Assembly: GCF_008905045.1 (NCBI RefSeq)
Contig: NZ_VWMY01000014.1
Span: forward strand, 1-64,000
DNA from: Streptomyces albicerus
GTDB lineage: Bacteria; Actinomycetota; Actinomycetes; Streptomycetales; Streptomycetaceae
DNA length: 64,000 nucleotides
Direction: 5' to 3'
The translations under genes and the position numbers were made by a program. This document shows positions 16,952 through 26,900 of this stretch, one piece after another. Under the pieces are notes generated by a model. That model saw only the letters and a list, made by a program, of their open reading frames with translations. It did no database searches and had not been told where the DNA came from. How positions within the stretch are numbered: the first letter of the stretch is position 1; every line of letters begins with the position of its first letter.

Positions 16952-19027
16952 TTAGTTCGCCTCGGTGATCCTCGTTCCGTTCAGCTCGCTGCGCCACAGG
17001 AGGTCGGTGAGGCGGTCGATCCCGCTCGTGAGGTGTCTGCGGTAGGTGCTGAACGGGACGCCGAGGCGTTCGGCGGCGGCCTCCTGGCTCGGGGTTCCTT
17101 CGAGGTACGTGATGCCGAGGGCCCGGTGATGCTTGTCGCCCGAGCGTCCTTCCCGGACGGCATCGACGGCGGAGGCGAGCAGTCCGGCGAGATTCGTACC
17201 GCTCTCGGTGACCAGGCGGCTGCGGTTGAGGGGGTTGGCGGCGAGCGCGTCCGGACGCCGGAGGGCGCGCAGGGCGTCGCGGACCGCGGTGTCGAACTCC
17301 GGTCTGGACAGCACGACCAGTTCCTCGTCGTGTTCCGGTGTGCGGGACGGTGTCCTCGACGCGGGGTCATCGGTCAGGGTGGCGTTCGACCTGGCCTCCA
17401 GCCACGAGCCGACCGGTTGAGCCCGCCAGTCGTGGCTGAAGAGCGCATAGGCGTGCTGCCCGACGTGGGGCCGTCGGGCAGCGGGCGGCATGGCGAAGTA
17501 GCTCAGGTAGTCGTCCCAGTACCCGTTGTCGCGCATGACGACGAACGTCCAGGCCAACCGGTCGGCCCGGAAGATCTCACCCAGCGCACGCCAGTGCATC
17601 AGGTCCATCGGCGCCGAGGTGCGCTGATAGAGCGGCGGATGCACGGAGAAACGGGCCAGCGCCAGGTGCTCGCCGGGCCTCAGCGGGGCCGCGGAACGCG
17701 CATGCTCCCAGGCGGCGTCGACAACCGGGTCGACGTCGGTGTCCAGCGGCTCACGCAGTCGCAGCCAAGCGAAGAAGGCGACGATCTCGCCGGTCTGCGT
17801 GGAGCGGAAGACACGGAACGCCTCGGGCTGCCGGTCGAGCCAGAACCGGCAGATGGCCGCGGACTCCTCGCCCTCGGCGGTTTCGGCCAGCTCCAGCACG
17901 CGTCCCCGGTCGGCCGCCTCGTACGGCTCGTCCTCGACATGGCCCCCTTCCCGCCACTTGCGGAAGTTCGCCGAGGCCTCCCTGCGGTAGAGGTAGAGCA
18001 GGGTGCTGGTGGCCGGGAGCATCTGCTCCTCCGGTGCGGTACGGACGCGCTCCACAAGCTGCTGGTGAACAGTTCTGTGCATGTCGGCGAATCCTTCCGG
18101 GTCGCGCCAGCGCAGATCGGCCTCGAGTGCCTCGCGGACCACGTCGTGCGGGAAGAGACCGGCGTCCGTCGACTCGATGAAGGGCTGTTCGCGCAGCCAG
18201 GCGAACAATTCGGGCGCCCCTTCGCCCATGAGGGCACGGAGCAGCGCTTCCGAGGTGACATAGGTGTGGGCGCAGATCTCCAGGGCCCTGCGGTGCGCCG
18301 CGCTCGGTATGTCGCCCAGCAACGTGGCCAGCAAGGTGGCTATAACGTCCTGGCTCGGCTTCCAGCCGGACTTGGCTCCCTCCGCCCTGCCTCCCTCCGC
18401 CCGGGCTTCCTCTTCCTTTACGGCCACCGCCGCCGCCAGCGACAGGGCCAGCGGGTTGCCGCCGGTGAAGGACAGCAGTGCCTGGTGGGCTTCCGGCCGC
18501 AGGCCACGGGCGTGCAGCAACCGTGCGGCGTCGTCGGGGGGCAGGTTCCGCAGGGCCGTGACCCGAAGCAGGTCCGCCCAGCCCGGGTCGGACGTCCAAT
18601 GGGGGTCCGGTGCCAGGCGCCCGGCGATCACCACCACGCTGCCCGTCGGCAGGCCGGGCAGGAACTGCTCGGACAGCCAGCCCTCCAGACCCTGGCAGCG
18701 CTCGAAGGTGTCCACCATCAATACCAGTCCCGGTTCCCCGACCGCCTCGCCGACGGCCGCGGTGAAGCCCTGCGGCGTCGGGGCGACCGTCCGGCCGTCC
18801 ACCTCGACGACCGGGCGCCCCGCCCGGCGGCCCTCACGCGTGAACCGGCGCAGGAGAGTCGACTTGCCGATTCCCCCGGGACCGTGCAGGTAGTGGACCG
18901 GGCAGGCACCCGAATCACCCGTCAATGCGGACCGGAACAGGGCGAGTTCGACCGCCCGTCCCACAAACGCCCGGTCCCTCGCGGCTCCCAGGACATCGCC
19001 CAGCGCACCGCCCTCACGTAACCCCAT
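16952..19027 (-). CDS. STAND-type ATPase with C-terminal HTH (paralogue 2)
   Basis: The 691-aa product starts at ATG 19027 behind GGAGGGGGAGAGAGC. It follows paralogue 1 over its whole length: RDRAFVGR, HYLHGPGGIGKSTLLRR (Walker A), LVLMVDTFERCQGLEGWL (Walker B), SFTGGNPLALSLA, the same central alpha/beta block (~395-545) and the C-terminal QEAAAERLGVPFSTYRRHL. I saw no TTA codon here, unlike paralogue 1. It has a short insertion around residue 210 rich in Glu/Arg/Gly. The promoter contains two 20-bp direct repeats. The two proteins are likely transcription switches for different inputs. Confidence 0.8.
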   Translation of the reverse strand: MGLREGGALGDVLGAARDRAFVGRAVELALFRSALTGDSGACPVHYLHGPGGIGKSTLLRRFTREGRRAGRPVVEVDGRTVAPTPQGFTAAVGEAVGEPGLVLMVDTFERCQGLEGWLSEQFLPGLPTGSVVVIAGRLAPDPHWTSDPGWADLLRVTALRNLPPDDAARLLHARGLRPEAHQALLSFTGGNPLALSLAAAVAVKEEEARAEGGRAEGAKSGWKPSQDVIATLLATLLGDIPSAAHRRALEICAHTYVTSEALLRALMGEGAPELFAWLREQPFIESTDAGLFPHDVVREALEADLRWRDPEGFADMHRTVHQQLVERVRTAPEEQMLPATSTLLYLYRREASANFRKWREGGHVEDEPYEAADRGRVLELAETAEGEESAAICRFWLDRQPEAFRVFRSTQTGEIVAFFAWLRLREPLDTDVDPVVDAAWEHARSAAPLRPGEHLALARFSVHPPLYQRTSAPMDLMHWRALGEIFRADRLAWTFVVMRDNGYWDDYLSYFAMPPAARRPHVGQHAYALFSHDWRAQPVGSWLEARSNATLTDDPASRTPSRTPEHDEELVVLSRPEFDTAVRDALRALRRPDALAANPLNRSRLVTESGTNLAGLLASAVDAVREGRSGDKHHRALGITYLEGTPSQEAAAERLGVPFSTYRRHLTSGIDRLTDLLWRSELNGTRITEAN

Positions 19028-19044
19028 GCTCTCTCCCCCTCCGT

Positions 19045-19084
19045 AGTCACGTGATCCACACCCCAGTCACGTGATCCACACCCC
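19045..19084. repeat. Perfect 20-bp direct repeat in the STAND ATPase 2 promoter
   Basis: AGTCACGTGATCCACACCCC occurs twice head to tail (19045-19064, 19065-19084) with no mismatch. Each copy contains the palindrome TCACGTGA, so two identical protein-binding sites lie 20 bp (about two helical turns) apart, 18-57 bases before the start codon. Confidence 0.85.
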
Positions 19085-19241
19085 ATGGGCAGGCTAACCC
19101 GGCAACTCGCCGAAGCCGGGCACTCGGCCCAGCCCGCCCCGCACTCCGGTGAACCCGATGGGCCGCTTCCTCGTGGCAAGCGCCGCGAGGTACGCCTCGT
19201 ACCCCAGACCGGGCATTCGGACAGAGCGGGAAGCCTTCGCC

Positions 19242-19589
19242 ATGCAGATCAATTACTCCGGGGCGATGATCGGCGTCGTCGTGATCGCCCTCGCGGTCGT
19301 CGTCCTCGCCCGAGGGCGCTGGAACGGTCCGGTGTGGCTCGTCGCCGTCGGGGCGGTACTGGCCCACCCGTTCGCCCACCCGCTCATGGACCAGGTCGAC
19401 AACGCTCCGGACGGCTGGCTCCGCTGGTCCTTCCAGGTCGCCTGCGGCGTGCTCTTCGCGACACTGGCGGGCCCAGTGGTCCGGGGATGCCGGCACCACG
19501 GGAACGAAGCGCCGTCGTTCCGTACGGCCTCCGGCACGGCGTCCAGGTCCTCACGGGCTGCGTCCTCGGCCGATTCGCCGACCGACTGA
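19242..19589 (+). CDS. Small membrane protein, 115 aa
   Basis: ATG 19242 opens MQINYSGAMIGVVVIALAVVVLA, followed by three short hydrophobic stretches within the first ~85 residues and a Ser/Thr-rich polar tail. I do not recognise the family. It lies 94 bases before FAD oxidoreductase 2 on the same strand and could share its transcript. Confidence 0.55.
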   Translation: MQINYSGAMIGVVVIALAVVVLARGRWNGPVWLVAVGAVLAHPFAHPLMDQVDNAPDGWLRWSFQVACGVLFATLAGPVVRGCRHHGNEAPSFRTASGTASRSSRAASSADSPTD

Positions 19590-19683
19590 GTCCCCTCTCC
19601 CCCACACTCCCCACACTGAAGGTCTTCACATGCCCAAAACCCACCACCGCCGACAACGTCCGTACTCGACGGAGGGCTGGTAG

Positions 19684-20964
19684 ATGCGTGTCGTGGTCTG
19701 CGGGGCAGGTCCCGCGGGCTCGCTGGTCGCGCTGCTGCTGGCCGCGGAGGGCCATGAGGTGACCGTTCTCGACCGCCGCCGGTCCGCCGAGCCTGCGGTC
19801 TCCGCCGACACCGCACCGAGTGGTACGCCGCGCGGCGCGGACGGACCCCATCTGCTGTTCCTGCGCGAGGCGTTGCGCCTGCTGTCGGATGAACTGCCGG
19901 GAGCCACCCGGGAACTCCTCTCGGCGGGCGCCGTCACCGCGGCGGGTGCGAATGTCGTCGCGACCCGCGCGGCCGCCACGTCGGCACTGGCCGCGGAGCT
20001 GTCCCGGACGGAGGGCATCACCACCGTGCACGGGGTCGGCGTCGGTGCCCTGCTGCCCGGCTGGGAGCGCACACCCGGCCGACCGCATGTGCGCGGCGTC
20101 CGCACCGATACCGGAGAGACCGTGCTCAGCGATCTGGTGGTCGACGCGGCGGGACGCGACTCCCAGATCGTCGCGATGCTGGGCGAGATCGGCGCCCCGC
20201 AGCCGGCCGAGGAGCGGCCGAACGCCGGTTTCCGCCTCTATACGCGGCGCTTCGCCGCGCCACCGGGCACCGGCGCACACCACGCGGGGTGGTCGGTACG
20301 CCATTTCGACGGCGTCTGCGTGGCCGTGCTGTCGGCCGGTGAGCGGACCTGGTCGATGACGCTGGGCATCGACGACGAGGACCGCGAACTGCGCCCTCTG
20401 GCCGGACCGTTCGCCTGGAACCGAGCGGCGGCCCTGTACGAGCCCCTGATGCCGCGGCAGGTCGGCAGCCCGCTGCCCGGCGTCCGGATCACCTCGCGGG
20501 TGAAGGGCCGCCACCGACGGTTCGTCCTCGGCGGGCGGCCGGTCGCGACCGGCGTCGTCAGCGTCGGAGACGCCTGGGCGGCCACCGACCCGCTGCTCGG
20601 ACTGAGTCCGTCCATGGGCGTGCTGCACGCCCTGCTGCTGCGGGAAGCCGTGCGGGACGGCGGCTCCTTCCTGGACGAGGTCGCCGTACGGTTCGACCGG
20701 CTCACCGAGGAGACTCTGACGCCGGTCTACCGGCGCGTCGCGGACTGGGAGGAACGGCACCGGACGCGGCGCGGGGCACGGTCCGGTGCGCCGTCGGCCG
20801 CCGTGCCGGCCGGGCCGGCACTCGACTCGGCGGGCCTCGCTCGGGATCTGCAGGACCACTTCTCCGGCGTGGCGGTACGGGCCGCGAGGACATCCCGTAC
20901 GGGCCCCGCGCGCGCCGATCTCCTGGCGGCGCTCACCGGCGGCAGGACCAGGACTGCCTGGTGA
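19684..20964 (+). CDS. FAD-dependent oxidoreductase 2
   Basis: The 426-aa product opens MRVVVCGAGPAGSLVALLLAAEGHEVTVLDRR (FAD Rossmann motif). It shares VVDAAGRDSQIV, TGFRxYTRRF-like and SVGDAWAATDPLLGLSPSMGVLHALLLREA with FAD oxidoreductase 1, so the two are paralogues. The start is ATG 19684 with GGAGGG upstream. No copy of the 31-bp element precedes it, so its control differs. It converges on the MBL-fold gene. The reaction is unknown; hydroxylation or dehydrogenation of a hydrophobic metabolite is a reasonable guess. Confidence 0.85.
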   Translation: MRVVVCGAGPAGSLVALLLAAEGHEVTVLDRRRSAEPAVSADTAPSGTPRGADGPHLLFLREALRLLSDELPGATRELLSAGAVTAAGANVVATRAAATSALAAELSRTEGITTVHGVGVGALLPGWERTPGRPHVRGVRTDTGETVLSDLVVDAAGRDSQIVAMLGEIGAPQPAEERPNAGFRLYTRRFAAPPGTGAHHAGWSVRHFDGVCVAVLSAGERTWSMTLGIDDEDRELRPLAGPFAWNRAAALYEPLMPRQVGSPLPGVRITSRVKGRHRRFVLGGRPVATGVVSVGDAWAATDPLLGLSPSMGVLHALLLREAVRDGGSFLDEVAVRFDRLTEETLTPVYRRVADWEERHRTRRGARSGAPSAAVPAGPALDSAGLARDLQDHFSGVAVRAARTSRTGPARADLLAALTGGRTRTAW

Positions 20965-21036
20965 GGGGGCGTCGGGCGAGGCACTCCCCGCGGTCGTCCC
21001 GCCGCCGAGAAACCGGGGGCCCGGGTCACGCACGGG

Positions 21037-21993
21037 TCAGACCGTGGCGAGGGCCGGGCCGTCGGCGCGTACCGGCTCCAGTCGGTAGGCGTTCCCTCGG
21101 GTGACCACTCGGCCGGCGGTCGGCGCGGGGAAGTGGGTGCCCAGCACGAGCGTGCCGGTGTCGGCGAGCGAGGCGAGCAGCGCGCGGCGGGTCGCCTCCG
21201 CCTGTACGGGGTCGATGTCCACGCAGCTGCCGATGCCCGGGTGCGCCAGCTGAACCGGATGATGGACGCTGTCCCCGGTGATCAGGGCCGCGGCGTCTCC
21301 GCCGCCCACCTGGACGGCGACGTGACCGGGGGTGTGCCCCGGGGCGGGCACCAGGCGCAGGCCGGCGGCGACGGTGGCACCCTCGGCCGGCACATCGACG
21401 AGGTCGAGCAGGCCCGCCTCCTCGATCGGGTACACGGAGTCGCGGAACATGGCTCGGCGCGCCGCGTCCATGTCGTACCCGGCCCAGAAGTCGTACTCGG
21501 CCTTCGCCGTGAGGTAGCGGGCGTTGGGGAACGTGGGCACCCATCCGCCGTCCGCCGCCCGGGTGTTCCAGCCGACGTGGTCGGTGTGCAGATGGGTCAG
21601 GATCACCAGGTCGACGGAGTCCGGGGGGAATCCGGCGTCCGTGAGGCGTGCGAGGTAGTCGGTACGCAGGTTGTGCCATGCCGGGTTCGCCCGTGTCTTG
21701 CCATTGCCGATGCCGGTGTCGACGAGGACGCGCAGTCCGTCCGTGACCAGCGCGAAGCTGTGGCTGTCGAGGCGCAGGACCCCGTCGCGGTCCGCGAAGT
21801 CGGGCCGGAGCCAGTCCTGTTGGGACACAACGTCCGCGGTGGCGCCCGGCAGCAGCCAGGGGCCGGTCTGCCGGGGCAGGGGGATCTCGTCGACGCGATG
21901 CACGGTGATGCCGCCGACGGTCCAGGACGGAGAGGTGGCCGACGGCGGGGCGGTGGCGGACGTGACGGTCTCGGTGAGCGGTGATGTGCGCAT
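21037..21993 (-). CDS. MBL-fold metallo-hydrolase (lactonase-like)
   Basis: The 318-aa product has the metallo-beta-lactamase signature HLHTDHVGWN at about residue 135 (HxHxDH), later APGHTPGHVAVQVG and LITGDSVHHP as further metal ligands, and GTHFPAP near the end. The domain type is that of quorum-quenching lactonases and related hydrolases, but the substrate cannot be told. ATG 21993 has AAGGA ten bases upstream; GTG 22011 is an in-frame alternative. It is divergent from the AtzG-like/amidase operon, with two operators in between. Confidence 0.87.
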   Translation of the reverse strand: MRTSPLTETVTSATAPPSATSPSWTVGGITVHRVDEIPLPRQTGPWLLPGATADVVSQQDWLRPDFADRDGVLRLDSHSFALVTDGLRVLVDTGIGNGKTRANPAWHNLRTDYLARLTDAGFPPDSVDLVILTHLHTDHVGWNTRAADGGWVPTFPNARYLTAKAEYDFWAGYDMDAARRAMFRDSVYPIEEAGLLDLVDVPAEGATVAAGLRLVPAPGHTPGHVAVQVGGGDAAALITGDSVHHPVQLAHPGIGSCVDIDPVQAEATRRALLASLADTGTLVLGTHFPAPTAGRVVTRGNAYRLEPVRADGPALATV

Positions 21994-22014
21994 GGTGGCG
22001 GTTTCCTTCACCTC

Positions 22015-22036
22015 AAAAGCAATTGGTTTGCCTTAA
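22015..22036. promoter_or_regulatory. Operator type A, MBL/amidase promoter
   Basis: AAAAGCAATTGGTTTGCC followed by TTAA shares 20 consecutive identical bases with the site at 16162-16181. It lies directly before the MBL-hydrolase start. Confidence 0.87.
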
Positions 22037-22059
22037 GGGACCGTAGGACCTACCGACGA

Positions 22060-22084
22060 CTAACGCAAGCTGTTAGCTTTAAGG
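22060..22084. promoter_or_regulatory. Operator type B, MBL/amidase promoter
   Basis: On the minus strand 22060-22081 reads TAAAGCTAA-CAG-CTTGCGTTAG. The site at 39208-39229 has the same two arms with GTC in the centre (19 of 22 identical). It is centred 46-47 bp from the type A site. Confidence 0.82.
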
Positions 22085-22137
22085 CTGAGCGGCAGTCGCC
22101 GCTCAGCATGATCAGGAAGACCAGGAAGGGCACAGAC

Positions 22138-22353
22138 ATGTCCGCCGCTGAGCTCACGCCCCCGGAGGCGGCCCGCTGGGCCGCACGATCCGGGCTCCCG
22201 CTTCCCCCCGAACGCCACTCGGCAGTGGCGGCCACCGCCGACCACATCCTGTCCGTCGTCTCCGTCCTGCGGGAGCTGGACTTCGGCGATACGCCGCCGT
22301 CCGCCGCGTACCGCGCGTGTGCGGGAGAGGAGCGGCACGATGGAGCCGTATGA
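22138..22353 (+). CDS. AtzG-like (DUF4089) small amidase partner
   Basis: The 71-aa product starts at ATG 22138 after AAGGGCACAGAC. Its pattern, an N-terminal amphipathic helix, PPERHSAVAATADHILSVVSVLRELDF and a polar tail, fits the GatC/AtzG-like helper family that stabilises amidase-signature enzymes. The amidase starts inside its last codons (22340, overlapping frame), so translation is coupled and the two are expected to form a complex. Confidence 0.72.
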   Translation: MSAAELTPPEAARWAARSGLPLPPERHSAVAATADHILSVVSVLRELDFGDTPPSAAYRACAGEERHDGAV

Positions 22354-23731
22354 GCTCTCCGTCGCCGACGCGGCCGTGGCCGTACGGACCCGGCAGCTGT
22401 CCCCGGTCGAGCTGGTGGACTCCGTGCTGGAACGTATCGAGCGGGTCGAACCCCGCCTGCGGGCCTACACCTTGGTGACGGCCGACCACGCGCGGAGCGC
22501 GGCGCGGCGGGCCGCGCTCGAGGTCGCCGCCGACGGCGTCAGGGGGCCGCTGCACGGCATACCCGCGGGGCTGAAGGACCTGATCGACGTGGCCGGGATG
22601 GCGACCACGGCGAGTTCCCGGGTACGCGCGGACCACCGGGCGGAGGCGGACAGCGCGGTCGCCGCACGACTGTCGGCGGCCGGCGCGGCGTTCGTCGGCA
22701 AGACCCACACGCACGAGTTCGCCTACGGCCTGACCACGCCACAGACCAGCAACGCCTGGGACCAGGGCCGGGTGGCCGGCGGCTCCAGCGGCGGCTCGGC
22801 GGTCGCCGTGGCCGCGGGGGCGGCGGCCTTCGCACTGGGCACCGACACCGGAGGGTCGATCCGGGTGCCCGCCGCACTGAACGGAGTGGTAGGCCTGAAG
22901 CCGACGTACGGGCTCGTCTCCCGGCACGGCATCACCGCGCTGGCCTGGTCGCTCGACCATGTCGGGCCCATCACGCGCACGGTGGAGGACGCCGCGCTGG
23001 TGCTGGGTGCCCTGGTCGGCCACGATCCGCGCGACCCCGCCTCCGTTCCGGCACCGTCCGTGGACTACCGGCCCGGGCCCGGCACGGACCTGACAGGGCT
23101 ACGTATCGGCGTGCCCGGCAATTACTACTTCGACCGGGTCGACTCCGAGGTCGAGGCCGCCGTACGGCACGCGATCGGCCGGCTGGAGGCGCTCGGCGCG
23201 CGGCTCGTCGAGGTGGAGATCCCGATGACGCGCTACATCCAGGCGACCCAGTGGGGGCTGATGGTCCCCGAGGCCACCGCCTACCACGAGCGGACGCTGC
23301 GGACGGTGCCCGAGCTGTACGCGGCGGACGTCCGCGTCCTCTTGGAAGCGGGCGAACTCATGACCGCCGGGGACTACCTTCGCGCCCAGCGCGCCCGCAC
23401 GCTCATGCGGCAGGCCTGGCAGCGCATGCTGGACACGGTCGACATGGTCGCCGCGCCGACCGTTCCCCTCACGGCCGTGAAGGCCGGCCAGTCCTCCGTG
23501 ACCTGGGACGACGGCACGGAAGAGAGCGTCTCCGACGCGTATGTACGGCTGTCGGCCCCGGCGAGCATCACCGGTGTGCCGTCGCTGACCCTGCCGGTCG
23601 GGCAGGACTCGGCGGGCATGCCGATCGGCATGCAGCTCATGGGCAGGACCCTGGGCGAGGCCGCGCTGCTGCGCGCGGGCCACGCGTACGAGCGGACCGG
23701 GACCGCTCGCGGCCTGGCGCCGGTGCCGTAG
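22340..23731 (+). CDS. Amidase-signature hydrolase (AtzE/GatA-like)
   Basis: The 463-aa product starts at ATG 22340 with GGAGAGGAG upstream. The catalytic triad is present: Lys in GIPAGLKDLIDVAG, cis-Ser in GGSSGGSAVAVAAG, and the nucleophile Ser in GTDTGGSIRVPAA. It hydrolyses a carboxamide or ureide. Its pairing with an AtzG-like subunit recalls the AtzE-AtzG hydrolase of s-triazine degradation, but this does not show the same substrate. It shares the operator region with the MBL hydrolase. Confidence 0.9.
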   Translation: MEPYELSVADAAVAVRTRQLSPVELVDSVLERIERVEPRLRAYTLVTADHARSAARRAALEVAADGVRGPLHGIPAGLKDLIDVAGMATTASSRVRADHRAEADSAVAARLSAAGAAFVGKTHTHEFAYGLTTPQTSNAWDQGRVAGGSSGGSAVAVAAGAAAFALGTDTGGSIRVPAALNGVVGLKPTYGLVSRHGITALAWSLDHVGPITRTVEDAALVLGALVGHDPRDPASVPAPSVDYRPGPGTDLTGLRIGVPGNYYFDRVDSEVEAAVRHAIGRLEALGARLVEVEIPMTRYIQATQWGLMVPEATAYHERTLRTVPELYAADVRVLLEAGELMTAGDYLRAQRARTLMRQAWQRMLDTVDMVAAPTVPLTAVKAGQSSVTWDDGTEESVSDAYVRLSAPASITGVPSLTLPVGQDSAGMPIGMQLMGRTLGEAALLRAGHAYERTGTARGLAPVP

Positions 23732-23933
23732 GAGGAGACGGCCTGGCGCGCCCGCACGGCCCGGGCAGGCGGTTCCCTTCTCCTGGTACTCGAACCTCAC
23801 ACCCCACTGCCCCGTAGGTCCGTGCAGGGCATGACCCCGCGAGGTGCGACCGGGTCGTGCCCGTGGCCGACGGGCCTGACGGAAGGCCGCCCGGCGGCCG
23901 GCCGTCGCCGACACCCGAGCAGGGACGAGAGCA

Positions 23934-26900
23934 GTGAAGCCCACACCAGACAACGAGATGCCGGGCGGGGCAAGAGGCCTTTGGTGCGGCCTTCTGGGAC
24001 CGCTGACGATCCGGCGGGCAGGGGTGGTGCTGGATCTCGGGCCGCCCAAGCGCCGCGTACTCGCCGTGCGCCTGCTCCTGGAGGAGGGGCGCGCCGTCTC
24101 CACCGACCGTCTCTGCGAGGACCTGTGGGCAGGACGCCCGCCGTCCCGGGCGGTGGCCTCTCTTCAGGCCCACATCAGCAGGCTGCGTGCCGTACTGGAA
24201 CCGTTCAGGCCGCCGCACGGCAAGTCGGGTCTGCTCGTACGCGAGTCCCACGGCTACGCCCTGCGCGTGCCCGCCGAAGCACGCGACACCGTCCGCTTCG
24301 AACACGGGGTCGCCCAGGCGAGCCGCTCCCTGCATGACGGGCGGGTGAAGGAGGCCCGCCGGGAGATCGAGCACGCCCTGTCGCTGTGGCGGGGCGCGGC
24401 GCTGGAGGACGCCCGGGACCATCTGTTCGCCGCGCGGCAGGCCGCACAGCTGGAGGAGGGCAGGGTCGCCGCCGAAGAACTGCTCATCTGCACCCTGATG
24501 CACGACGGCGACGTGAAGCAGGCCGTCGGCGCGGCCGAGGCGCTGACGGAGCGGTATCCGCTCAGGGAGGTGGCGTGGGGCCTGCTGCTCTGCGCCCTGT
24601 ACCTCACCGGCCGGCACGCGGACGCCCTGGCCCGCTTCGAGGAACTGCGCAAGCACCTGTCCGAGGAACTCGGCCTCCAGCCGAGCCCGTCGGTGAGCAG
24701 CCTGCAGGCGGCGATCCTCCGCCACGACCTGGGGTTCATCAGGCATACCTCCCTGTCCATCGTCACCGCGGGATACGACAGCGGCTTTCCGCCGCGGTCG
24801 CCGCAGCTCGGCGTCACAGAGGTCCGGGGCGTCACAGAGGTCCGGGGCGACCGGCCGGCGCCGCTGCCGGCTCCGGCCACCGCGGACTCCACGGCGCCGG
24901 ACGAGTGGGATACCTCGGCGTCGGCTGCCGCCTCCGCCGGGCTTCCGCCGGTCCGGCCGGCCGAGCGTCCGGCGCAGCTTCCTTCGGCGTCCGCGTACTT
25001 CACCGGCCGCCGGGCCGAACTCGACGCCCTCACGGCGCTGTTGCCGCATCCCTCCGGCCAGGGTGCCGCGGACGCCACGGCCCCGGTCACCGTGATCGGG
25101 GGAGCTCCCGGCGTCGGCAAGACCACGCTCGCGCTGCGGTTCGCGCACTGGATCGCCGACCGGTTCCCCGACGGGCAGCTCTTCGCCGACCTGCGGGGCT
25201 TCGATCCGGGCGGACGCATCGCCGAACCGGCCGAGATCCTCGAGCGGTTCCTGGTCTCGCTCGGCGTCCGCTCCGGGGCGGTGCCGTCCTCCACCACCGC
25301 GCGGACCGCCCTGCTGCGCACGGTGCTGTCCGGGCGGCGCGTCCTGTTCGTCCTCGACAACGCCCGCGGCGAGGAGCAGGTCAGGCCGCTGCTGCCCGGC
25401 ACCTCCGGATGCATGGTGCTGGTCACCAGCCGCAACCAACTGCACGGCCTCGTCACCACGGAGGGCGCCGCGGCGCTGACGCTCGACGTCCCGCCGGTGG
25501 CCGAGGGCCGGGCCGTCCTGGCCAGACGCCTGGGACCGCAGCGGGTCGCGGCCGAACCGCGGGCTGTCGAGGACATCATCAGCCTCTGTGCGGGACTGCC
25601 GCTCGCCCTGGCCATCGCCGCCGCGCGCGCGACACTGCACCCCGACTTCTCGTTGCGCGCCGTCGCCGAGGAGATGCGCGCCACGGAGGGAAGCCTCGAC
25701 GCCTTCATCGGTACGGACAGCGTCGCCGACGTACGCGCCGTCTTCTCCTGGTCGTACCACGCGCTGACCGGTCCTGCCGCCCGGCTCTTCCGGCTGCTGG
25801 CCCTGCACCCGGGCCCCGAGGTCTCCGCCGCCGCGGCGGCGAGCCTGGCGGCGCTGCCGGTGCCCGAGGCACGCCGCCTGCTCACCGAACTCACCCGGAC
25901 CCGCATGGTCAACGAGCCCTCTGTGGGCCGCTTCGCCTTCCACGACCTGCTGCGCGTCTACGCCTGGGAACTGGCCCAGGAGCAGGAGACGGAGGACACG
26001 CGCGCCGCGGCCCGTACCCGTATGTACGACCACTACCTCCAGACCGCCTCGGCCGGTGGTCCGAGCCTGATCCGTACGCCGCGGCCCGCGGTGTCACCGG
26101 TCGCCGCCGGGGTCGTCCGGCAGCACCTGCCGGACGCGGACCGGGTCATGGCCTGGTACGCCACGGAGCTGCCGGTGCTCCGAGCCGTGCTGCGGCAGGC
26201 CGCGGACGCGGGGTACGACACACACGCCTCGCAGCTGGCCTGGCGGCTCCAGGGGTATCTGGACACTCAGGGGCGCTCGTCGGAGGCGGCCTCGATCCTG
26301 GCCGTCGCGCTGGAGGCCGTCGAACGCGCCGACGACCGGGTGGAGCAGGCACGATTGCACCGGGCGCTGGCCGGCTGCCTGGGGCGCGCGGACCGGTACG
26401 AGGACGCCAGGTGCCACCTGGAGGCGGCGTCGGACCTCCTCGAATCGGCCGACGAGCCCGTCGAACAGGCCATCGTGCACCTCTCGTTCGCGGGCCTGCT
26501 GCACTCGGCCGGCCGCAACGGCCCCGCCCTGGACAGGGGTATGGAAGCCCTCGCCATCGCGCGGCGCTGCTCGGACCAGGTGCTGGAGGCGGACGCCAGT
26601 AACGCGGTGGGCTGGGTCCTGGCGGTGCTGGGCCGCCACCAGGAGGCCCTGGCCCATTGCCGGCGGTCGGTGGCGGGTTTCCGCCGGATCGGCGGCGTGC
26701 ATCAGCGCGAGGCGTTCGCATGGGACAGCCTCGGTTACGTACACCACCATCTCGGCGACCACGAACAGGCCGCCTCCTGCTACCGGCACGCCCTGGACCT
26801 GATGGAAGCAGCCGGGGACTCGTACACCAGAGTCGGCACCTTGCTGCGCCTCGGAGACACCCAGCTGGCCAGGGGCGACCGGACGGCCACGAGAACCGCG

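Noticed and set aside
19384..21033. A 549-codon minus-strand frame opposite FAD oxidoreductase 2
   Set aside because: Its product is Arg/Gly/Ala-rich without motifs and lies antisense to a clear FAD enzyme; it is a high-GC shadow frame.
23637..26033. A 798-codon minus-strand frame opposite the amidase end and the AfsR-like gene
   Set aside because: The composition is Gly/Arg/Gln-rich and lacks any domain, while the other strand encodes an unmistakable SARP/NB-ARC protein.
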